This document shows, in pieces, positions 1 to 5,569 of a stretch of DNA of 10,711 nt. A program made the position numbers and the translations under genes. The stretch covers positions 1 through 10,711 of the forward strand of contig SLDF01000371.1 of NCBI GenBank assembly GCA_007125435.1. Reading direction: 5' to 3'. This stretch comes from Saprospiraceae bacterium. GTDB taxonomy: Bacteria > Bacteroidota > Bacteroidia > Chitinophagales > Saprospiraceae. A model generated the notes under the pieces. It searched no databases and was not told where the DNA came from. It was given only the letters and a program-made list of their open reading frames with translations. Within the stretch, counting starts at the first letter, position 1. Every line of letters starts with the position of its first letter.

Positions 1-588
1 AATCCTACTAAAAAAGAACTCACTTTAGAAGAGCAAACCATTTATGATCTAAAGCATGGGGGCGTACTTTTGGTAAGATTGGTATCTGACAGAAGAAAAA
101 TCAGTGAATTGGATAAACGCGTGGCATCAAACCCCAATGACACCAAGACAAAAGAAAGGCTAAGACAGGTGAGAGCGGATAGAAAGGCTTTCAATAGGGA
201 GTGGTCGGAGGCACTCAGGGAACACTATAAGTTTTCTGAGATTTACTTCTTCTATGATTATGACGCTAAGCGATTGGTCGATGGAGAGAGGAGCGGCTTC
301 TTTTTAGATGATGATTTACACGTTGACAAGAATATCAAATTAGACAGGCCTTTTGTCGTATTGGGTGAGGGTGCCGCAGGCGATTCGGGTATTAGCGCAT
401 TTATTGTGATGGATGAGAGTATTCGTCCATTATCCAGGCCATTCCCTTACTATTTCAAAAAGAATGACTTTTGGAAAGTCCTTTTCAGTGTATTTGATTC
501 CAAGACGCCTCGGCACAGAAATCTGGATAAAGTTGCGAAAGAGATCAATGATGCTTTCGACCGATATTATGAGAAATCATTTTCCTGA
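1..588 (+). CDS. Uncharacterised Bacteroidota protein, 5'-truncated by window edge
   Basis: The frame is open from base 1 to the TGA at 586-588, giving 195 visible residues. The TTG at position 70 is only an internal codon in this frame, so the true start lies left of the window. The visible part begins with a helical segment containing LKHGGVLLVRL, then a charged basic stretch (about residues 28-70), then an alternating hydrophobic region with IYFFYDYDAKRL and RPFVVLGEG. The pattern, a 'GVLLVRL' opening followed later by 'IYFFYDYD', resembles small hypothetical proteins I have seen in Bacteroidota genomes, but I know no function for them. No catalytic motif or membrane segment is visible in this part; an N-terminal signal peptide could lie outside the window. 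The last 22 bp overlap the convergent membrane-protein gene. Coding status is well supported by length and composition; function is unknown. Confidence 0.75.
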   Translation, partial: NPTKKELTLEEQTIYDLKHGGVLLVRLVSDRRKISELDKRVASNPNDTKTKERLRQVRADRKAFNREWSEALREHYKFSEIYFFYDYDAKRLVDGERSGFFLDDDLHVDKNIKLDRPFVVLGEGAAGDSGISAFIVMDESIRPLSRPFPYYFKKNDFWKVLFSVFDSKTPRHRNLDKVAKEINDAFDRYYEKSFS

Positions 589-1850
589 TGCTGCTGACTT
601 ATGTTCAGTTGGCCTAAAATAAGGACAAACAAGAGATGAAAATGTATGCCTATTGTTGTCTCTAAGGTTGGCTCTACTATGCATGATATCCACAATATGA
701 TGCCTATCGGAAGTAAATAGGGATTGACATCAAACCTCTTCCTGAAAAATGGAAGTATAATCCCCGGGAATGATAAGATGGCACCAATCAGTCCACTTGC
801 TGCGAGAATATATATGAAACTATTGTGGGGTAGTTTTACGCTTTCAGCAGATTCTTCATGTCTTAAATAAACCTGTCTGGTCTCATCATCCAGACGATGA
901 TACCCGACCCCTCTTACAGGTGAGCTTTTAAATGTCTCTATACCGTATACCATGCTTTTCAATCTGTAAGTATCAGATAAATAGGCGTTGTCCTCTTGTC
1001 CATACTGACTGATATCCCATATGGAGTAGTGGATTTTAGCTTTAAAAGAGGGAAAAATCTGGTAAGAAATCAAAGCGCTGGAAATGATAAGCAAAACAGC
1101 CCACAGCAGTCCTCTGTATGATTTACGACATATGGCTTGTAGGGATAAGTATCCAATGATGGCCAGATATAAAGTCAACAACCCAGTCTTGACGGCAAGA
1201 AAATGAAGAAAAACAAACAAAATGCTACCTAGCAATATAAGGATTGTTTTTTGTGGTTTGACCAGTCTAAACAGACCCGAATGAACAGTAATCAGGGACA
1301 ACACAACAGCAACTGCCACTAACATCGAAAATCTGATGTGAGATGAAGGTGTTCTTATAGCCTGTCCCTGGCTTATTTTCTCTATGTAATCCACTGGAGA
1401 TATCAAATAGCCGATAAATACCCCGGCGGCAAAAAGAAAAGTTATACTCACATATCCTATGATAAAAACCAAAATGGTCTGCCGCCTTAACTCGCCAAAT
1501 AATGAAAAGGCGATGGGTAAAACCAGATAAGGGAGCATCAAGAGCGCTTTGTCCATGTGGCGGGCCCATTCACTATGAAAAGCAGCCGTCACTAGTACAG
1601 CACCAAAAATTAAAACCAAAGTAAAATTAAATGGAGATTGAATGTCTTTCAAGAATTCCTGACGGCGCGAGACCGCTGATCTCATTTTGAAATAATAAGT
1701 AATAGCTGTCAATATGAATAGCATATTGCATAGACCAAGGAGCCAGGTAGACCAAAATAAAGATGATGCTGCCAATAGCAGTAAAAACAGTATCCAATTC
1801 TCCATCGTGATCAGACGCCGTATGCGATATGTGGTTAAACTATCTTCCAT
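567..1850 (-). CDS. O-antigen ligase/polymerase-family (Wzy_C-like) membrane protein
   Basis: This 427-residue protein is strongly hydrophobic, with about 10-12 probable membrane segments: roughly residues 17-55 (two), 75-92, 103-120, 125-150, 172-195, 200-236 (two), 246-265, 345-370, 376-395 and 399-415. Features of the O-antigen ligase/Wzy_C family are visible: SSHIRFS near 169-175, VKTGLLTLYLAIIGYL near 220-235 in place of the usual 'SRxxLL' helix, and a long extracytoplasmic loop at about 266-340 that carries GVGYHRL and ends in PHNSFIYILAASGLIG (H342, N343). Members transfer or polymerise undecaprenyl-linked glycan on the outer face of the inner membrane. No other polysaccharide genes are nearby, so the substrate cannot be inferred. 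Met1 (1850) is taken as the start; Met16 (1805, before ENWILF) sits right at the first membrane helix and is a good alternative. The 3' end overlaps the convergent upstream gene by 22 bp and no terminator is visible. Confidence 0.8.
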   Translation of the reverse strand: MEDSLTTYRIRRLITMENWILFLLLLAASSLFWSTWLLGLCNMLFILTAITYYFKMRSAVSRRQEFLKDIQSPFNFTLVLIFGAVLVTAAFHSEWARHMDKALLMLPYLVLPIAFSLFGELRRQTILVFIIGYVSITFLFAAGVFIGYLISPVDYIEKISQGQAIRTPSSHIRFSMLVAVAVVLSLITVHSGLFRLVKPQKTILILLGSILFVFLHFLAVKTGLLTLYLAIIGYLSLQAICRKSYRGLLWAVLLIISSALISYQIFPSFKAKIHYSIWDISQYGQEDNAYLSDTYRLKSMVYGIETFKSSPVRGVGYHRLDDETRQVYLRHEESAESVKLPHNSFIYILAASGLIGAILSFPGIILPFFRKRFDVNPYLLPIGIILWISCIVEPTLETTIGIHFHLLFVLILGQLNISQQHQENDFS

Positions 1851-1954
1851 TTAATTGTAGCATAAAAGGCAAAATGTAGGAATTGCTTTTATTATTTTGT
1901 TTAGAGCTCAGTTTGTACTTCTCTAGAGCTGAAAGTTCATTGATCAGAAACAAT

Positions 1955-1962
1955 CAAAGGTA
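1955..1962 (-). promoter_or_regulatory. Possible Bacteroidota -7 box for the ligase-like gene
   Basis: On the minus strand the sequence reads TACCTTTG, an exact fit to the Bacteroidota -7 consensus TAnnTTTG. The nearest upstream TTTTG (1988-1992 on the minus strand) is 25 nt away, longer than the usual 19-21, so the -33 half is weak. It would give a leader of roughly 95 nt before the start at 1850. An 8-base consensus with two free positions is expected by chance in AT-rich DNA, so the call is tentative. Confidence 0.22.
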
Positions 1963-1999
1963 TACAATATGATGAGAAACAGTAAGCCAAAATAAAAAA

Positions 2000-2098
2000 T
2001 TACCTCACCACAACATGTTTCAACTTTGCAATAGAAACACTGGACGGGCTTGCTGAAGTTGCCTTTATATACTTACGAGTAAAAGGCTGCGCATCAAA
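2000..2098 (-). pseudogene. Possible decayed C-terminal coding tail (type IX-like ending)
   Basis: One minus-strand frame stays open for 32 codons and ends in TAA. Its last residues read KYIKATSASPSSVSIAKLKHVVVR with a stop directly after. The alternating strand pattern and the basic-hydrophobic end (KLKHVVVR) resemble the last two strands of a type IX secretion sorting domain. It has no start codon context, and a stop lies immediately upstream, next to the dispersed repeat. It may be a remnant of a cargo gene cut by insertion or deletion, or a chance open frame. I favour neither strongly. Confidence 0.12.
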
Positions 2099-2113
2099 TT
2101 ATCATTTATACTG

Positions 2114-2230
2114 CGGTATTGCATCAGCGCTGCGAAGCTGTGCCGACCGAAGGGAGGCAGTCCGCAGGACCGAACGAATAGTGAGTAGCGTAGCATAGCG
2201 ACCCGCAACGAAGTGGAGGGTGATGCCCAA
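2114..2230 (+). repeat. GC-rich dispersed repeat, copy 1 (117 bp)
   Basis: This segment matches the reverse complement of 9841-9983. The first 21 bases are identical (CGGTATTGCATCAGCGCTGCG), the block GCATAGCGACCCG is shared near 2193-2205, and the last 16 bases (GGAGGGTGATGCCCAA) are identical. The middle differs and is about 26 bp shorter here. The ends carry an inverted hexamer, GCATCA at 2121-2126 and TGATGC at 2221-2226, so the whole unit could close into a stem. A small inner hairpin, GTCC-GCA-GGAC, lies at 2160-2170. GC content is well above the flanks. It encodes nothing convincing. Conserved ends with a variable middle and intergenic location fit a REP/MITE-like mobile repeat or a folded RNA element. 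Confidence 0.8.
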
Positions 2231-2291
2231 AGATAAAAAAATGAAATCCACCCATTTTAAATACCATAAAGGATAGGTCATGTCTTATTTA

Positions 2292-2299
2292 TATATTTG
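2292..2299 (+). promoter_or_regulatory. Possible pheT -7 promoter box
   Basis: TATATTTG fits TAnnTTTG exactly and lies 89 bp upstream of the pheT ATG, just before the leader hairpin, so a transcript started near 2305 would carry the whole hairpin. No good TTTG lies 19-21 nt upstream, so the -33 element is missing or degenerate. Position is the main support. Confidence 0.3.
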
Positions 2300-2315
2300 C
2301 GGATTGGAAAAAACC

Positions 2316-2369
2316 GACGTTATTTGTCTCCTTCAGCGATTGTGAAGGCTACGGCGACAAATGCCCGTC
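2316..2369 (+). promoter_or_regulatory. Compound stem-loop in the pheT 5' leader
   Basis: Three perfectly paired blocks are nested: GACG (2316-2319) with CGTC (2366-2369), ATTTGTC (2322-2328) with GACAAAT (2356-2362), and CCTTCA (2330-2335) with TGAAGG (2343-2348), closing a 7-nt loop. Small internal loops separate them (TT/GCC and T/CTACGGC). The structure ends 18 nt before the pheT ATG. No T-run follows, so it is not an intrinsic terminator. I see no Phe-rich leader peptide and no T-box bulge sequence, so the known pheST attenuation types do not obviously apply. It could control translation start or mRNA stability of pheT, or be a binding site for the protein itself. The pairing is seen directly; any role is inference. 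Confidence 0.5.
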
Positions 2370-2387
2370 ATTTAAATAGATATAAAC

Positions 2388-4826
2388 ATGCGTATTTCTT
2401 ACAATTGGTTGAAGCAATATATAGAAATAGACAAGGCTGCAGCAGATGTAGCAGAATTATTGACATCTACGGGACTGGAAGTAGAGGGTCTTGAGCATTA
2501 TAAGAGTGTAGAGGTAGATCTAGACGGTGTGGTCACTGGAGAGGTGTTGACATGCACGCCCCACCCTAATGCCGATAAATTGTCATTGACGACAGTAAAT
2601 GTAGGCACCGAAGAAACGCTGCCAATAGTGTGTGGTGCACCCAATGTCGCCGCAGGTCAAAAAGTCCTTGTCGCCACAGTAGGTGCGCAACTGCCGGATG
2701 GGAAAGGCGGTACATTTACCATAAAAAAAGCCAAGATAAGAGGTGAGGCTTCAGCAGGCATGATCTGTGCAGAAGATGAGCTAGGGCTTGGTGATAATCA
2801 CGATGGCATCATGGTTTTGCCAGAGGATGTGCCCGTGGGAATAGCAGCCATGGATTATCTGGATGTGTATACTGACCATGTTTTCGAAATAGGGTTGACA
2901 CCTAATAGATCCGATGCCAATGGACACATCGGAGTGGCCAGAGACCTGGTAGCGGTGATGAAGGTACACCATCAGGCTGAAGGTAAGCTGATATATCCCG
3001 ACCTGAGTCAGTTCAAAGAAGATAACAGTACACCTCCAATACAATTAGAGATAAGAAACTCGGACGCCTGTCCACGGTATGCCGGTATCTGCCTTGAAAA
3101 TGTAAAGGTAGGTCCCTCACCAAAGTGGCTGAAAGACCAACTCGAGGCGATAGGGCAACGATCTGTAAATAATGTTGTCGACATCACTAACTACGTGCTG
3201 CATGAATACGGTCAGCCACTTCATGCATTTGATGCGGATAAAATAAAAGGTGGTAAAGTCATCGTATCTACCCTTGAAGAGGGTACAGTATTTACAACAC
3301 TGGATGAAGTGGATCGTAAACTGTCACGGGAAGATTTAATGATATGTGATGGCGATACGACGCCCATGTGTATTGGCGGTGTGTTTGGAGGGATCAAATC
3401 AGGTGTAACGCAAAGCACAAGTCGGATTTTTTTAGAGTCGGCTCATTTTGATCCGATTTCTATCCGTAGGACTAGCACACGCCATAATCTGAGAACGGAT
3501 GCAGCCAGATGCTTTGAAAAAGGGACAGACCCTAATATCTGTATTGATGCATTGAAGAGGGCAGTTATTTTACTTGAAACGTATGCCGGAGCAAAAGTAA
3601 ATGGGTCAATAGTGGATCACTACCCCAAGCCTGTAAAGATGGCATCTATAGACTTTAGCGTAGATCATTTTAACCGTGCGACAGGGCTGGCGCTCACTGA
3701 AAAAGAAGTTGTCGATATACTGGAAGCACTAGAGATGAAGGTAGAGAAAGGTCAAAATACATTGACTGTATGGGTACCAACCAACAAGCCTGACGTGACG
3801 AGGCCTGCAGACCTTATCGAAGAGGTGCTTAGGATTTATGGACTCGACAATGTACCGGTTAGCAGCAAGTTTTCTTACTCGGCCAATATAAAGCAGAGAC
3901 CCGATAAGAATGAAACAAGAGATAGACTGGCTGACTATCTCAGCTCAAGGGGCTTCAACGAGATGATGTCCATGTCTATCACTCAATCTTCTTTCTATAA
4001 AAAGATACTACCGGGAAGCATGGCCAAATTGGTATATATCAATAATACATCGAATGTACAGTTGGACATCATGCGGCCGGACTTGCTGATCTCTGCATTA
4101 GAGGCTGTTGTCTATAACTTGAATAGAAAGCAAAATCACTTGAGACTATTTGAGTTTGGGGCCTTCTATGAAAAAATAGATGATGGTTATATGGAGACAG
4201 AAAGTCTTTGTCTGGCAATGACCGGTGATATAACAGAGGCCAATTGGAAAAAGGAGCGACAACGCCATGTGGACTTCTTTGATCTGAAAGCCGAAGTAGA
4301 AGCGATGCTAATGCGCGTAGGTCTGCAGCAATGGCAAGAACGAGAAGTCGATAGAGAGCGTTTTTCATTTGCATTGCATTACTACAGGGGACCATTGGAT
4401 TTGGTTCATTTTGGTAAGGTCAGACGTCAACTGTGCGAAGAAATGGGTATCAAGCAAGACCTGTTTGTAGCTTTATTCAATTGGGACAATGTGTTTAAGG
4501 CTGTACAGAATCAAAAGATACACGTGAAGCCGATCTCAAGGTTTCCTGATGTCAAAAGAGACCTGGCATTGGTGCTGGATAAGAAAGTGCGGTTTGCGGA
4601 TGTGGCGCAGGTAGCAAAGAAGACAGAGAAGAAGTTGCTGGAGGGTGTCAGCTTGTTTGATGTGTATGAAAATGAGGAGCAACTTGGCAAGCATAAAAAA
4701 TCATATGCTATTACTCTGACGCTTTCAGGACAAAACAAAACGCTCTCGGAAAAGGAGATAGAGCAGTGTGTGAGTAAGCTGATAAAGGCTTTTGAAAATC
4801 AGTTAGGAGCGCACATTAGAAAATAA
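2388..4826 (+). CDS. pheT: Phenylalanine--tRNA ligase beta subunit
   Basis: PheT is the beta subunit of the cytoplasmic (alphabeta)2 enzyme that charges tRNA-Phe; it binds tRNA and edits Tyr-tRNA-Phe. The 812 residues match the usual bacterial length of about 800. Domains in order: MRISYNWLKQYI start; EMAP-type tRNA-binding domain at about 42-152 (HPNADKL, IVCGAPN, KIRGEASAGMIC); B3/B4 editing domain at about 225-400 (NNVVDITNYV, GQPLHAFDADK, GGVFGGIKSGV, LRTDAARCFEKGTDP); B5 at about 418-488 ending in LIEEVLRIYGLDNVP; catalytic-like core at about 500-700 (RDRLADYLSSRGFNE, NTSNVQLDIMRPDLL, LRLFEFG); C-terminal FDX-ACB anticodon-binding domain at about 716-810 (ISRFPDVKRDLALVLD). The alpha subunit gene pheS is not adjacent; the two genes are commonly unlinked in Bacteroidota. 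No Shine-Dalgarno is present. The gene heads a likely operon with the coiled-coil gene 49 bp downstream. Confidence 0.98.
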   Translation: MRISYNWLKQYIEIDKAAADVAELLTSTGLEVEGLEHYKSVEVDLDGVVTGEVLTCTPHPNADKLSLTTVNVGTEETLPIVCGAPNVAAGQKVLVATVGAQLPDGKGGTFTIKKAKIRGEASAGMICAEDELGLGDNHDGIMVLPEDVPVGIAAMDYLDVYTDHVFEIGLTPNRSDANGHIGVARDLVAVMKVHHQAEGKLIYPDLSQFKEDNSTPPIQLEIRNSDACPRYAGICLENVKVGPSPKWLKDQLEAIGQRSVNNVVDITNYVLHEYGQPLHAFDADKIKGGKVIVSTLEEGTVFTTLDEVDRKLSREDLMICDGDTTPMCIGGVFGGIKSGVTQSTSRIFLESAHFDPISIRRTSTRHNLRTDAARCFEKGTDPNICIDALKRAVILLETYAGAKVNGSIVDHYPKPVKMASIDFSVDHFNRATGLALTEKEVVDILEALEMKVEKGQNTLTVWVPTNKPDVTRPADLIEEVLRIYGLDNVPVSSKFSYSANIKQRPDKNETRDRLADYLSSRGFNEMMSMSITQSSFYKKILPGSMAKLVYINNTSNVQLDIMRPDLLISALEAVVYNLNRKQNHLRLFEFGAFYEKIDDGYMETESLCLAMTGDITEANWKKERQRHVDFFDLKAEVEAMLMRVGLQQWQEREVDRERFSFALHYYRGPLDLVHFGKVRRQLCEEMGIKQDLFVALFNWDNVFKAVQNQKIHVKPISRFPDVKRDLALVLDKKVRFADVAQVAKKTEKKLLEGVSLFDVYENEEQLGKHKKSYAITLTLSGQNKTLSEKEIEQCVSKLIKAFENQLGAHIRK

Positions 4827-4875
4827 TTGTCAACGATATAGACATAAGTTATTATTTGTTATTTATCTTTGACCA

Positions 4876-5178
4876 ATGTCTATTTCAAATGAACGGATAG
4901 AGCGACTAAACTGGAAAGTTGAAAAACTGGCCCAAAAATTAAAGCTACTGAAAAAGGAAAACAGTGAGCTATTGAAGGACATCGTTCAATTGAAAAGTGA
5001 CATTGAAACATATAAAAAGCAAAAAGAAAACCTGGAGGAGCAGTTGAATAATTCTCGAAAGGCACTTAAAAACAATAAAAAAGAAGGCCGGGGAAACAAC
5101 AATGAAGCACTCAAGGAGGAGATTGATCAGTACATCGCAGATATTGATAAATGTTTAGAATGGCTTCAAAGCATTTGA
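4876..5178 (+). CDS. Small coiled-coil protein upstream of zapA, possible ZapB-like division factor
   Basis: This 100-residue protein is almost wholly helical and charged. Residues 5-70 form a predicted coiled coil with leucine heptads (LNWKVEKLAQKLKLLKKEN, then ELLKDIVQLKSDIETYKKQ). A polar KNNKKEGRGNNN linker at about 64-76 leads to a C-terminal helix, LKEEIDQYIADIDKCLEWL. That ending resembles the 'IDEyIreIDKCi.lL' tail of small proteins encoded just before zapA across Bacteroidota. It has no signal peptide or membrane segment. The stop is 3 bp before the zapA ATG, which implies translational coupling. By analogy with E. coli ZapB, a small coiled-coil partner of ZapA at the Z-ring, a division role is plausible but inferred from context and shape only. 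A TATCTTTG at 4864-4871 fits a -7 box but sits 4 nt before the ATG, so it would give an almost leaderless mRNA. Confidence 0.85.
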   Translation: MSISNERIERLNWKVEKLAQKLKLLKKENSELLKDIVQLKSDIETYKKQKENLEEQLNNSRKALKNNKKEGRGNNNEALKEEIDQYIADIDKCLEWLQSI

Positions 5179-5181
5179 CAG

Positions 5182-5475
5182 ATGAGCAGTGAAGAAACCA
5201 TAAGTATAAGTGTCATGATAGCCGGTAGGGCATATCCTATCAGGATAAAACCTCAGGATGAAAAGGCTATCAAGGAAATTGTGCATGATATCAATGAGAA
5301 GATCAAGCAATTTCAAATGGCATACAAAAGTAAGGATAAGATGGATTGTATGGCAATGGCATTATTGACTTATGCAGTAGAGTTTCAAACTACATCTAAA
5401 TCATTTGAAGAAGGTCAGATAAGCGATAAACTGGATCATATGGAGTCCCTTCTGGATGATGCTATGAGCATTTAG
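5182..5475 (+). CDS. zapA: Cell division protein ZapA
   Basis: ZapA binds FtsZ and bundles its filaments, stabilising the cytoplasmic Z-ring. The 97 residues match the family's usual 90-110. The N-terminal beta part (ISISVMIAGRAYPIRIKPQDEKAIKEIVHDINEKI, residues 7-41) matches the ZapA fold, and the KSKDKMDCMAMALLTYAVEF helix (about 49-68) matches the conserved 'kDrld.lam.al' dimer helix. The C-terminal helix is short (SFEEGQISDKLDHMESLLDDAMSI). The start ATG lies 3 bp after the stop of the coiled-coil gene. Downstream come a 94-bp structured gap and rny, the usual order in this phylum. Confidence 0.93.
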   Translation: MSSEETISISVMIAGRAYPIRIKPQDEKAIKEIVHDINEKIKQFQMAYKSKDKMDCMAMALLTYAVEFQTTSKSFEEGQISDKLDHMESLLDDAMSI

Positions 5476-5480
5476 TTTCT

Positions 5481-5550
5481 ATTGAGTCTTGCATATTAAT
5501 TAGTGGCCCACCGAGTTGATTGTTTTTGCAGGTATGTTGAATTAATTAAT
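5481..5550 (+). ncRNA. Structured RNA between zapA and rny, candidate 6S-type (6S-Flavo) RNA
   Basis: The 94-bp zapA-rny gap folds into a coaxial hairpin. CTTGCA (5488-5493) pairs with TGCAGG (5527-5532), with one GU pair. After an asymmetric pyrimidine/U-rich bubble (TAT/TTTT), TAATTAG (5497-5503) pairs with TTGATTG (5516-5522), with three GU pairs. These close a 12-nt loop, TGGCCCACCGAG. A weak outer stem, ATTGA with TTAAT (5481-5485 with 5542-5546 or 5546-5550), may extend it. From memory, Bacteroidota often carry a short 6S-like RNA (Rfam 6S-Flavo, around 100 nt) at exactly this zapA-rny position, and the GGCCCACC-GAGTTGA loop region looks like it. 6S RNAs bind RNA polymerase and mimic an open promoter. 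The fold is seen; the family name rests on recall and location. No clear own promoter was found, so it could instead be an rny leader structure. Confidence 0.45.
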
Positions 5551-5569
5551 TATTAAAACCAATCAAACC

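Larger units (their letters stand above)
1851..2387. other. Intergenic region between divergent membrane-protein gene and pheT
   Basis: This 537-bp stretch separates the minus-strand ligase-like gene from plus-strand pheT and contains no convincing intact gene. It holds a possible minus-strand promoter box (1955-1962), a short open frame that could be a decayed coding tail (2000-2098), a GC-rich dispersed repeat (2114-2230), a possible pheT promoter box (2292-2299) and the pheT leader hairpin (2316-2369). The rest is AT-rich with nothing I can assign. The plus-strand reading frame that begins with TTG at 2297 runs into pheT in another frame and is a shadow. Confidence 0.7.

Noticed and set aside
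2297..2494. Plus-strand frame that starts with TTG before pheT
   Set aside because: It overlaps the start of pheT in another frame, has no family resemblance, and its N-terminal part lies in the leader hairpin. It was considered as a leader peptide but has no run of Phe codons.
4864..4871. TATCTTTG just before the coiled-coil gene as an internal promoter
   Set aside because: It matches the -7 box exactly but has no TTG at the right distance upstream, and it would place the transcription start at or inside the start codon.
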